Assembly (NCBI RefSeq): GCF_000801105.2
Contig: NC_079514.1
Location: 51,319,372 to 51,383,371, forward strand
Direction of reading: 5' to 3'
Length of the DNA: 64,000 bases
DNA from: Raphanus sativus
Taxonomy: Eukaryota > Streptophyta > Magnoliopsida > Brassicales > Brassicaceae
How positions within the stretch are numbered: the stretch's first letter is position 1; each line of letters starts with the position of its first letter. This document shows, in pieces, positions 47,195 to 57,991 of the stretch. The position numbers were made by a program, and so were the translations under genes. A model generated the notes under the pieces. The model saw nothing but the letters and a program-made list of their open reading frames with translations. It ran no database searches and had not been told where the DNA came from.

Positions 47195-48017
47195 CTTCGT
47201 CCAGAGTGAAGCAAATCGAGTGAGATTTGAGATTTTTTTGATCTAGGGTTCGTAGTGGAAAAGCCCCAAATCGATTTTGGGAGATAAAGAAGAAGACTTC
47301 TTTTTTTTTAATGGAGCAGGAGACGACGTCGTTTTGATTTAACGACAGCAATTAACTGCGTTATACGGTCAGTTAGTCTAATTAACGCCTGGTTCAAATT
47401 GATCCATTCGGCAAAAAGGTTGAGATTTTTATTGTTGTTTCGAAACGTGGGATTATAATGGTCCAAATGAAAAAGGTCAGGATTTGTTTAACATTTTTCC
47501 CGTTTTTCTTTTGCCAAAATTAAGTTGATGTGATTTGGTGTTAGTTTATTTATGTTATTGACAATTCATTACAATGATGTTTTATTTCTGGTTTATTTTG
47601 GTTTTGAAGTTTAATTTTTTATTCACGTTAGACATAAATATTTATGAATTTTATTTTTGATTTTTAGATGTCATAATTTTTAACTAGTTACAATTTTTTT
47701 TAAATAGTCTAAACTATTTTTTGATACTTTATATATCAAATGAAAATAAAAATATAAAAAGTAAAGTTTAAGTTAAGTATTTTCTAAAATTCTTTAACAT
47801 TAAATATATATATCCAAACTATTATTTTATGTTTTCAAAACATTTAGTAAATATTAACTTTAGTTTAATATTTTTATTTTCATAGCTAAATATTATTATA
47901 TAATAAAATTAATTAATTTATTAATTCGCAATTCACCCGCAGTTAACCTAATAACCCAGTGATCTGATAAGTCATCCGGTTCAGTGTTCAGTCGGTTTTC
48001 AAAACACTGAGAATAAC

Positions 48018-49149
48018 TTATTAAACAATAAGTTATTGTCTCTATTGTTTTTGCATGACTAATTGAAATGACTACGAATTTTACACTAATATAATGCAAC
48101 ACTATAAGAAAGTACAAGCATGAACCGATTGAAACGGTTGCTCTGATTGTTGGCCGGGGTGTGACCTTTAGAGTATGGAGTACGTCGGACGCTGTTATTG
48201 CACATTATTTAGTATTTTGTTCTAGAAAGCACTGAAATTACTACGGAGTTTTTTTTTTGTAATTACTACAAAGTTTATATCTACAGTAAAATATCTATAA
48301 ATTAATATTGTTGAGACTTTAAAATTTTATTAATTTATAGAGATATTAATTTATAAAAAAAATTTCCTTATTTAGATTTCTTATTTTAAAATATATTTAT
48401 TCTAAGATAAGAAAAATATTTGATTTTAGTGTATAGACATTAATAGTTATTTTTGAATTTTTTCATTTATATAATATTATTTTGGTGCATATAATATATA
48501 TTGCATATAATTTAAATGTGGTTTTAGATAATAATATTACTAAATCTCATTAAAATATATTAAGTATTAAGAAAATATAAAGATAATTTCATAGTGAATA
48601 TATAAAAACTAATATAATAACAGGTTCTTACTTATATAAAATATGCAGACATATAAATTATTAATTTATAATTTTAATGAAATTATAGACTTACATAGAA
48701 TTTTATAAAAAAAATATTATCTTTTAATGATTTATGTCAAAATTTTGGGTAGGTCTAAATTGAGACCGACAAAATTTATTGATTATAGATATTATTAATT
48801 TATCGAGTATTAATTTATAAAAGTTCTACTATATATAATCCATCATTCATAGAAACCACCGAGAATGAACCGATTAAATAAATAAATCGTTAATTTTATA
48901 ATCTGCATTCTCTATTTTTGATCAACTAGTACATCTTTTAACTTTCTAAAATATATAAAATTAAATAATTAATGCATAATAGCATACTGTAAAATCAGTT
49001 GCACAAAAAAAGAATCACTGTAAAACCTGCTAAAAAAAAGAAAGATGTGACCTGCTACTAAATAGTCCAAATAAATTCATAGACGAAAACGAAATGCATA
49101 GCTAATAAACATATAAACATTATTGTTAGTCCGCAAATATTACAATCTA
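48018..49149. other. upstream spacer of copy A
   Basis: Matches copy B 54805-55790. Includes a TACAGT-type MITE relic (48281-48832) and, at 48125-48185, a phrase (gttgctctgattgttggcc, gtgacctttagagt) like the leader of PGM copy 2. No gene. Confidence 0.6.
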
Positions 49150-49437
49150 CTTATAGCTTGGATTTTTCTATGGAGAGGACGTCTTTAGAGACGTAGCGTT
49201 AGGGTCAAGACCGACGGCGGAGAGAGCGTTGACCACTTTTGAAGCAGTCTGGACGCAGCGGATGAAGGGAGAGACAAAGACCCTATGGATGGGAAACCGT
49301 TTTGGAGATCGAATCCGTTGACCAGTTCGAAATGCGGGAACCATACCATCATGAACCAACGGAGGGTCCCAAGGTCTCGCAGTTGTATCGAGCCACAGTG
49401 GGTCGACTTGGTCAATGCGGTCACCGTGACGACTCCA
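49150..49437 (-). pseudogene. exon-1 fragment of a fifth PGM-like copy
   Basis: ATGGAG at 49437 is fused, out of frame, to CGTCACGGTGACCGC, so the first ~17 codons are deleted. The rest reads DQVDPLWLDTTARPWDPPLV, FRTGQRIRS, FPIHRVFVSPFIRCVQTA and breaks up near 49170. Closest to copy 2 (22211-23333). No later exons lie to the left. Confidence 0.8.
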
Positions 49438-49557
49438 TTGTTGCTCTATGAGTCATGAGTGTTGGTCGGGTGACCTTTGGGAGAAACATACGGAAAGTTA
49501 AAACCTGTAGTTTGTACTAATTAAAGAATGTTATATTGAGTTGTCACGTAATTGAAA

Positions 49558-51194
49558 CTAGATTTTGACCCGCGCACCCGCGCGGGTGTTCGTTTTAGTT
49601 TGAAATTTTATGATATTTTTATAGGTTATGTAGTAGCTGATATTATATATATATATATATATATATTAAATGGTGATATAAAGTGTTTAAATGATGAATT
49701 GTATTATTTATTTATATCTAAATTGTTGGAAAGATGTTTGTTAATCTTATAGCTTTTATTTGTTTTTATTAATTTTATATTCAATGAAACAAATATTCGA
49801 TTTTTTTACTCTCCACTTTCATGGATTATCTTATTAACATATTTAGAAATTTAAATGAATAAGTTCATATTAAACTATTAACCATATTTAGTTATAGATG
49901 AAATATACTTGGGCAAATTTTATGTATATTAGAAAATTTGAATTTATAGTTTATTAAAAATGATTTCTAGTAAAATAAGTAGGGGTGGGCAAAAAAAATG
50001 AATCGAACCGAACCAACTGAACTGAACTAAAACTTATCCGAATCAAACCAAAATTTATTATCCAATAGTTAGGTTTAAGATTTTCCCAAACCGAACAAAC
50101 CGAACCGAAACCGATCCGAACCAAACCGAATTAAACTGAACTTGTAACCAATGTGTTTTTTTTATAACGTATCAGCAATATTATATATACTAAAATCCTA
50201 ACGCTAGAGTCTTTTTTAACTCTGTTAATGATTTTTTTTTAATTCTATTTACTTTAGTTAACTTTTGTTTCATGTTTTTATAATTTTTTTGTAGTTTGTT
50301 AAGGTCTTTTGTTTCAGTTTTATATTAGATTTAACTTACATAGTTTTTAGACATTATTAACGATGTTTTTTTTAATTTTCTATTTACTAAGTTAACTTTG
50401 ATTTGATTGTGCTCTTAAAAAGTTTTTTTTGTTTCGGTTTTATATTGGATTTAGTCAACATAATTTAGTTTTTCATAATTGTTGTCAACATGATGATTTT
50501 ATGACCATGCATTTTTGTTTTAAAACTGAACCGAATTAAAACCGAACCAAATTCAAACCGAACCAGAACCGACTTTAACCAAACTAATTATGGTTTATTT
50601 TGGTTGGACAAATTGTTGAACCGAATTAACCAAACCGAACTAAACTCGACCCGAATCGATAAAATAACCGAAGTGCGCATCCCTAAAAAAATTAATATCA
50701 ATATTTCTTTCAACTTTTATAGTTTACCAAATTTTTGTTAGGCCATGTTCTCTTACGATCATTCTATATGTACGTCCGATCTATTGTTATCACTGTTATA
50801 GCAATAAAAAAAAGACTATGTTTTGTATATATGCTATTAATTCAAAGGCTAAATGATATAAGTAAAATACATATAGAAGGTGATAATTTTTTATTTACTT
50901 GAATAGAATATACGGTGTGCAAGTAATAGAATTTAGTTTTTTGATTCACTATCTGGGCAATGAAGGAGATAACAGCTCAAAACGTGATGGACTTAATAAT
51001 GACAGGTGCACATAATGTGGCCATTAAATTTGTTTGACAAAAAAACTAAATGGGTTTTGTTACTAATGTTTCGTGAGATAGTAGATAGTTAAATAAGGAA
51101 AAAACTTTTTGTTAAAGTCAGTGGCAATCTATTGTAAATAATGAGAAAAAATAAGGGTGATTTCTCATTTGTACTTCGCTTTTAATAGGATAGA
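49558..51194 (-). mobile_element. Helitron between copies A and B
   Basis: Minus strand: starts TCTATCCTATTAAAAGCG at 51194, ends in the hairpin acccgcgcgggtgcgcgggt-like GC stem and CTAG at 49558. A/T target flanks are right. 1.64 kb, no protein. Contains a TA run at 49648-49667 and an inverted-ended insert rich in aaccgaac at about 49982-50687. Confidence 0.85.
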
Positions 51195-52674
51195 TGTTAA
51201 TTATGTTTATGTGGCGGTTTGAGAACCAATTGAAAATTTTGTTGGTCCAAAATTAAATTGCTATGGAATGTTATATTATATAGTACATCAAGTATAGACC
51301 ATTCATTTATCAAATTGATATTTATTATTTATTTTTCTTTAAATAAAGCCTAAGAAATTACCTAATCTGATTAAAAATATATATGATAATTAATAATTTT
51401 AAATAATAAATATTTGCTAATAATCTGTATACTTTCTATCATTTTTAATTCTTTATTATTAAGATAAATTATAAAATTAAATTAATAATATAGTAAAATT
51501 TTATATTTTTGTATATGTTCTATTTTGAATTTTTCAAAACGAGTATAAATTACTAAACCGTTAAAAGTCTCACATAGACTTTTGTGATCAACCTTTTTTT
51601 ATGTAATAAGATACAATGATTAGAAAACCATATGAATAAATAATTTTATTTAATAGGTGTCTATGTTAATATATATATTTCATATCATTCAAATTAAATT
51701 ATACACCATATGAAAATACATATTTATATTTTGATATTTACATTGAACATATATTGAAAATTTAATATTTTAATTTTGAAAGCTTCATTGTTTTCTTATT
51801 GATTATAAATTATTGAAACCACTAAACATCCCACATTAAAAAACAATTTGCTGGTGTAAAATTTTGTTACACAATATGCAAATAATCATAAAATTATATG
51901 AGTAAAAACCTCATTTAATAAATAATAAAATCATATGAGTAAAAACCTCATTTAATAAATATCCATATTAAATGTATACTATAACACAATGTACTTTCGG
52001 ATTCGGGTCCCAATCGGTTTTTTGGTTTAAAAATATATGATTTATACTTACTTTGTAACCAAAACATAAATAGAATCAGTTATCCGGGTTATTAAAATAA
52101 CTAGTTTATACCTTTCTGTAACCAAAACATAAGTAAAATCGATTCAAAAATAAAAAATAAAGATCAACCGCGATCATTCAAAATCAAACAAATTGGAAAC
52201 ATAATTATTGATAAAAGAAAACCAAATAAATACAAACATAAAACGGAAACCAATGAGAAACATTGTTTAATGAAAACAAAATTTAAATCTAAATATTTCA
52301 AGATTCAACAGCCACCTTCAACCATCAATCTTTATGTAATAGAATCACCAACTTTCATGCAATATATAAGTATTTTAGATATTCAATATATCTTAATGTA
52401 TTTTTAAATACATATTAGGAATTGAGATCATGTTTGGTACACGATTTTAAATGTTTCGGGTTCTATCGGATAATTAGGTTCGAATTCGGTTCAGATAATA
52501 CCCATAACCCGAAATACCATAAGATAAGATTCATTTGGTACTTATGTCAGGTTTGGTTCAGATTCATTTTTATCGGACCAGACTCGGTTCAAGTTTTCAA
52601 ATTCGGTTTATTTGCCCAGTTCTAGTTGCAGCTACGCTAAAATATCACGTTTCCGACAAAAAAAAATCTCTTGC
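51195..52674. other. AT-rich spacer left of copy B
   Basis: No gene. Tandem phrase aaatcatatgagtaaaaacc at 51890-51960. 51990-52630 is rich in cgggt/gaacc phrases like the inserts at 36470 and 41566 and may be a decayed relative. Confidence 0.5.
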
Positions 52675-52737
52675 AAGAGTTGCATAAACATGGAACGTGA
52701 GTTGAAATGTGGAAATTTATTAAAAGACAGATGGGAA

Positions 52738-52767
52738 AAATATATATATATATATATATATATATAC
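52738..52767. repeat. (TA)n microsatellite
   Basis: Fourteen TA units, where copy A (35450) has only a short tatatgtatac; a new expansion since duplication. Confidence 0.9.
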
Positions 52768-52940
52768 CATTAGATCACATGTTTCTTGTCTAATGGCAAT
52801 GCTCGTGCTTACACAATACAAATACAATACAAATAAAACCCTTTCATATGTTTGATTTTTTACGTGTTTATATAATGTTATTATATTGAATCAAACCCGT
52901 GAAACCAAATATTCATATACAAAACCGGATAAATCGAAGA

Positions 52941-54085
52941 TTAGGTTATAACAGGACCATGGATTGGGGCTTTGTTGTCCTTGAAAGCTACACCATGACT
53001 AGTAACCACCTCAAATTCCTCAGATACATTACTTTTGGAAACCTGCCTTCTCAGTTCAACAGAACCACAATAATCTACTAAGTACTTAGTTGCATCTTTG
53101 AAGTATTTGCAAAGTATAGTACCTACTCCAGCCCCTGCAGGATTTCCAAAACCCAAAAGAAAAAAACGGTTTCAAGATTAGAGAAATGTTGATTTGATTT
53201 AAAATTAAAAGCCATATATAATTTTATTGCTTACAATGAGTAACTAATAACAAATTTTCAGAAGGATACTTGTCTGCAAGAACCTTCAATGTAGTAACAT
53301 ATCGTTCTCTAAAGTATTCCGCAGATTCTTCCCATTGTGGCAACTGAACACAACCAACATAGAATCGAGGAAAAATAATATAATAATCAAGATTATACTC
53401 AAAGAAACGAAGACGAAGAAAATAAAATGTCGTTGAAAGAGCACCTCTTTACAAGCCATATCCACATTAATGTCAATTGTTCCCTCAGGAAACATAGCTT
53501 GTAGTTCCGAAATCTTGAAATCAAACTTCCCATCTTTGGGAGCAACCTTATTCTTAATAGCCCCTGTGTTCAGCATCTCGCACAATCCAAATTCAATAGC
53601 TACCTGAAGCAGAGGAGACAAGTCATAAAGCAAATGCTTTGATAAAAAATATTTCTGAACATAATAAAAAAAAAATGATTCATCTGTAATATAAATTAAA
53701 TGTATTTTTCTAATACATGTGAACAAATGAATATAGAGTGATATTGTTTAACCTTGAGCTTAGAGTTATCGATGGAAGGCACATCTTTAGAAGACACAGC
53801 GTTGTGATCGAGATCAACAGCTGAGAGAGCGGCGACGACTTCGGCAGCAGTCTGTATGCAGCGGAGGAAAGGAGAAACAATGACTCGGTGAATCGGAAAC
53901 CCAACCTCAGATCGGATTCTTTGACCGGTTTGAAAGGCTTGAACTTTACCCTCGTGAACGAGCGGAGGATCCCACGGTCTCACGGCGGTTACGACCCAAA
54001 GTGGCTCGCGTTTGTCAGCTCGATCACCGTGACGCATCACAATGACATTTTGGTGGCCATTGATTTTTGCTTTAGCAGACTCCAT
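52941..54085 (-). CDS. phosphoglycerate-mutase-like (histidine phosphatase) protein of copy B, intact
   Basis: Exons 54085-53753, 53603-53445, 53343-53235, 53134-52941; 264 residues, all in frame. MRHGDRADKREPLW carries the first catalytic His, FPIHRVIVSPFLRCIQTA follows, and SENLLLVTH the second His. The residue after that His is Trp (TGG across the exon 3/4 junction), where the copy at 18784-19904 has Gly. C-terminus DNKAPIHGPVIT. Exon lengths equal those of the other intact copy for exons 2 and 3. It is the functional sister of the broken gene at 35672-38860. Substrate unknown; probably cytosolic. Confidence 0.9.
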
Positions 54086-54126
54086 TGCTCTTTTTCTGTG
54101 TGGTTTTTGGCAGTAGCAATTGGATG

Positions 54127-54134
54127 TATTTATA
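54127..54134 (-). promoter_or_regulatory. TATA box of the copy-B PGM gene
   Basis: tataaata on the minus strand, 42 bases above the ATG at 54085; conserved in copy A. Confidence 0.6.
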
Positions 54135-55794
54135 CATGCAACAATCTTTTGCTTTTGGTGTAATAAAGTTTATTCCACAATAGGAAATTGCATGGAAGAA
54201 CATCATAGTAATTGTCGTATTCCAATACGATTTCGTTATTTCATATTCAATATCTTTTTAAAAAATAAAATAAAATATTATCAAGTTATATTATGTTTTT
54301 AAAATTAAAAAGTAAAAATATAGTAATTGCAGGAAATATATTTTATTTTTAATACCGTTACCAAAATACTAAACTATAAATCCTAAATCATAAATCATAA
54401 ACCTTAAATTTTTGGGCAAACTCTAAACCCTTGATTAAATTTTTAATACTTGAAATTACAAAAAAAAAATTTTTTACAACAGTCAGAAAAATAATAAACT
54501 CTAAACCCTAAATCATAAATCCTAAACATTTGAGTAAAATCTAAATCCTTAGATAAATCATAAACCCTAGGATTTAAAATTTATCCACGGATTTAAGATT
54601 TACCCAAATTTAGGGTTTAATGTTTTACAGACGGTATTAAAAATATTTAAAAAGTCTTTTTTTGTGCAATTACTATTATTTTTTATTTATTTTTACGTTT
54701 TTATTTTAAAAACATAATATAAGTTAACAGTATTTTGTTTTCTTTTCAAAAATATACTAAATATAAAATAACGAAATTCTATTAGTCTAGTATAGGGCTG
54801 AATCCAAAAAAAATTATTAAATAATAAGTTATTCTTTTTGCATGACTAATTGAAATTACCAAGAAGTTTACATTAATATAATCCAACACTATAAGAAAGT
54901 ACAAGCATGAACCGATTAAAACGGTTGCTCTGATTGTTGGCCGGGGTGTGACCTTTAGAGTTTGGAGTACGTCGGACGTTGTTATTGCACATTATTCAGT
55001 ATTTTGTTTTAGAAATCACTGAAATCACGACGGAGTTTTTTTTCTTGTAATTACTACAAAGTTTACATCTAAAGTAAAATCTCTATAAATTAATAATGTT
55101 GAAACTTTAAAATTCTATTCATTTATAGAGATATTCATTTACAAAAAAATTCTTATTTAAATTTCTTATTTTAAGATATATTTATTCTAAGATAAAAAAA
55201 TATTTGATTTTAGTGTATAGACATTAATAGTTACTTTTCAAATTTGTCATTTATATTATTTGGTGTATATAATATATTACATAGAACTTAAATTTGGTTT
55301 AGATAATAATATTACTAAATCTCATAAAACTATATTAAGTGTTAAAAAATATAAAGATAATTACATTGTGAATATAAAAAAAATAATATAATAACAGGTT
55401 CTTACTTATATAAAATATGCATACAGATAAATTATTAATTTATAATTTTAGTGGAACCATATATTTATATAGAATTTTATATAAAAAATATTTTTTATCG
55501 ATTTATATCAAATTTTGGGCCGGTCTAAATTGAAACCGGCGAAATTTATTAATTTATAAATATTATTAATTTATCGAGTATTATTTTATAGATATTTTAC
55601 TATATATAATCCAGCATTCATAGAAACCACCAAGAATGAACCGATTAGATAATTAAATCGTTAATTCATAATATGCATTCTCCATTTTTGGTCAACTAGT
55701 ACATATATCTTTTAACTTTCTACAATATATAAAAATTAAATAATTAATGCATAATAGCATACTGTAAAATCAGTTGCACAAAAAAAGAATCAAA
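54135..55794. other. upstream spacer of copy B
   Basis: Contains several taaaccctaaa-type phrases (54360-54620), a PGM-leader-like phrase at 54915-54970 and a MITE relic at 55064-55606. No gene. Confidence 0.6.
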
Positions 55795-55968
55795 TCTTTA
55801 TATATAAAGTAGGCTTTTTTATCTCCTGGGGGGAATAATGCCATGTGGCATTCTCTTTTAACCATTAAAATATTTTCTCAATTTATATTTAATGGGTTTT
55901 AATTGGTGTTAATTGTGAAAGGCATTGAATTTTTAAACTTTCTTTCATAAATGTCCACGAGTTTATAA

Positions 55969-56330
55969 CAGTGTTTTGAATCCGATCCGGATCCGCGGTT
56001 GAACCGGTAGATTTGGTGACCCAATGTAAATCAGATTTTTTTTTGTCAGCAAAATTTAATTCATATTAATTGGATTTAGGTTTTATAAAAAATCCAAAAT
56101 TTAAGAACCAAAGAAAAAATATTTGATGGAATTGTAGTATTTTATAAAACTATTATTTTGATGTTTAAAAAACATTTTAAAATATTAACTTTAGTTTTTA
56201 TATATTTATTTTTATTGCTAATATATTATTATATAATAAATTTAATTCATATTAATCAGCGGTTGATCATTTGACCCAATGACCCGGTAAATCGTCTGGT
56301 TTAGTATCCGAATCAAATTTCAAAACATTG
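55969..56330. mobile_element. hAT-type MITE related to the one at 42995
   Basis: Ends cagtgttttgaatccg and atttcaaaacattg. The body shares ggttgaaccggtaga and gacccaatgtaaat with the larger relative. Flanking 8-mers (gtttataa / cttcacag) do not match, so one end may have changed. Confidence 0.7.
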
Positions 56331-57991
56331 CTTCACAGGGTTTCTTAGAATTTGATGTTGACGATGGAGAATAGGACCTCTACGATTCTTCTTCTTTAAC
56401 ACAATCGACGTAACCGTTCATGAATCCAGAAATCCCACTCATCCCACTCTCTCATATTGAATATTTATTTAATTCATGCTTCCTTAGCTTCATTGCCTAT
56501 GTATAGACGGTGTGAGAGCTCGGGTGGAAATCCCTTTACTTTTTCCATTTCAGATCATGTCGAAGTCCCAGTTTCATTGTTCAGAGTTAAAGACAAGCTG
56601 GTATAGAGATGTTGTTAAGACTAGGATACAACAATTTTGGCAAGTCTGAAATGTTAAAAAAGAGACAAGCTGTTGGGGTTGATATGTTGTTGCTTGATTG
56701 AAATGTAAGAAGATTTGGTGAAATGTTCCACTCCGGTTAAAACAGAATTTGTCCATTAAATAGAGGAGTTTACCAAACATTTATATTTTTTAGCTAAAAA
56801 AATATATTAAATTTATCAAGATTCGTTGATATTTGCAAATTAAGGTAGACAAACAAGAATTTCGTTAACAGACGGACATAATCTTCCATTATAACAAAAT
56901 TAATATAGAAAATAAATTTATGTTTCTTATTTTAAAATACATATTTTTAGAGGCCTTCAAACTAAACTAACACATACAACTCGCACCTCCATATTTAAAA
57001 AATAAACGTGGTAATCTGAAAAATATATATTAATACTCATCAATTAGTTTATCAAAAATTGATACTTCACCCTTATTTTTTTATAAAATTTATAAAATAT
57101 GAAACTTATTCTATCTTTCTATTCTTTGAACTACATATATTAGTACAAGTTTAATAGGTCATAAGTATTCTAATAATTAATAATATAAGTATGTTTTCTA
57201 AATAAAATGTCAACTTTGCTTTACTTCTAACTTTTTTTTTGACGACGCTTTATTTCTAACTAAATTAACTTTGTTACGACTATCAGCTTTTTATTCTATT
57301 TTTATTAAATCAATTAGTAACAGCCACTTATGTTATTTCTCTTTGAACTAAATAATTTCAAACAAAGTAATATACTACGTTCGTTAACCACTATCAAAAA
57401 TATTAGAAAAAAATATCATTTTCTTTTAACATATTTTCATTTTCATATTTTTAACATATTTTCTTTACTAAGATCATATAATAAATTATAAATTCATGTA
57501 AGAATAAAACATACAGACCCGGCACTACTAAAAGGAGGATACGAAAGCTTTTGAGGCTAGCCACGTCAGAAAAAATATTTAACCAATGGTATCTTTATAA
57601 ATTGCCAGGTCAGATCTCCTGTCTAATTGGCTGGGCCTCACGTTTGGTTAAGCAAATGGAACGGGTAGATGGGCTTCATAATCACTTGGTCTAAATTCAG
57701 CCCAAAGGATAAGATGATGATTTCGCTTGCGTGAAACCTAATCTGAAAATATTGAGACTGAGAAACCAAAACGATCTGTGATAGTTCTTTCGTCTCCCTC
57801 TCTTACTCTATTGATTTGGATAATCTCCGTTACTCGATAATTACTCCTGCAATCAATCTTGCTTTCAATCCTCTGTCAACGTCTCTTACGATTTGTCTTC
57901 CTCGATGGATTATTATAAAGACTTCTACCGGCTTTGCTTTTTTTACTTCTCCAACATCTGAATCGGGAAATACTCTGCTCCAACCAAAGCC
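56331..57991. other. Helitron interior left of the RPA1-like gene
   Basis: AT-rich to 57500. From about 57540 to 57991 composition rises and the sequence looks like a promoter and leader (cctctcttactc, ctctgtcaacgtctcttacg). No other gene found. Confidence 0.5.

Larger units (their letters stand above)
43266..47501 (+). mobile_element. Mutator-like element (MULE), 4.24 kb
   Basis: Outer ends gggaaaaatgttaaacaaat and its reverse begin long inverted repeats of about 250-290 bases on each side; matching phrases include ggaccattataa, aaacgacgtcgtc and ctcccaaatcgatttgggg. The 10-bp gtttttcttt flanks it (43256-43265, 47502-47511). It holds a transposase gene with two stops and an opposite-strand GRF zinc-finger gene. 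Confidence 0.9.
42995..48009. mobile_element. hAT-type MITE (~0.77 kb) split by a MULE
   Basis: Ends cagtgttttgaaatcc and ttttcaaaacactg are inverted. The 8-bp agaataac flanks both (42987-42994, 48010-48017). Copy B lacks it at 54800. Without the MULE the element is about 0.77 kb and has no transposase. Confidence 0.9.
35386..49130. repeat. segmental duplication, copy A (interrupted)
   Basis: The pieces 35386-36390, 38417-39208, 42547-42986, 48010-49130 match copy B (52675-55794 plus 62759-62865) in order and orientation. They cover the PGM-like gene, its promoter and about 2 kb of upstream spacer. The intervening blocks are transposons absent from B. Confidence 0.85.
52675..55794. repeat. 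segmental duplication, copy B (continues at 62759-62865)
   Basis: Reads through all the places where copy A has transposons, so it gives the empty-site sequence for three insertions. It is in turn split at 55794 by a Helitron and a Harbinger-like element absent from A. Confidence 0.85.

Noticed and set aside
54360..54620. Telomere-like repeats (taaaccctaaa)
   Set aside because: Irregular, mixed with taaatcctaaat; degenerate AT-rich sequence, also in copy A, not a true (CCCTAAA)n array.
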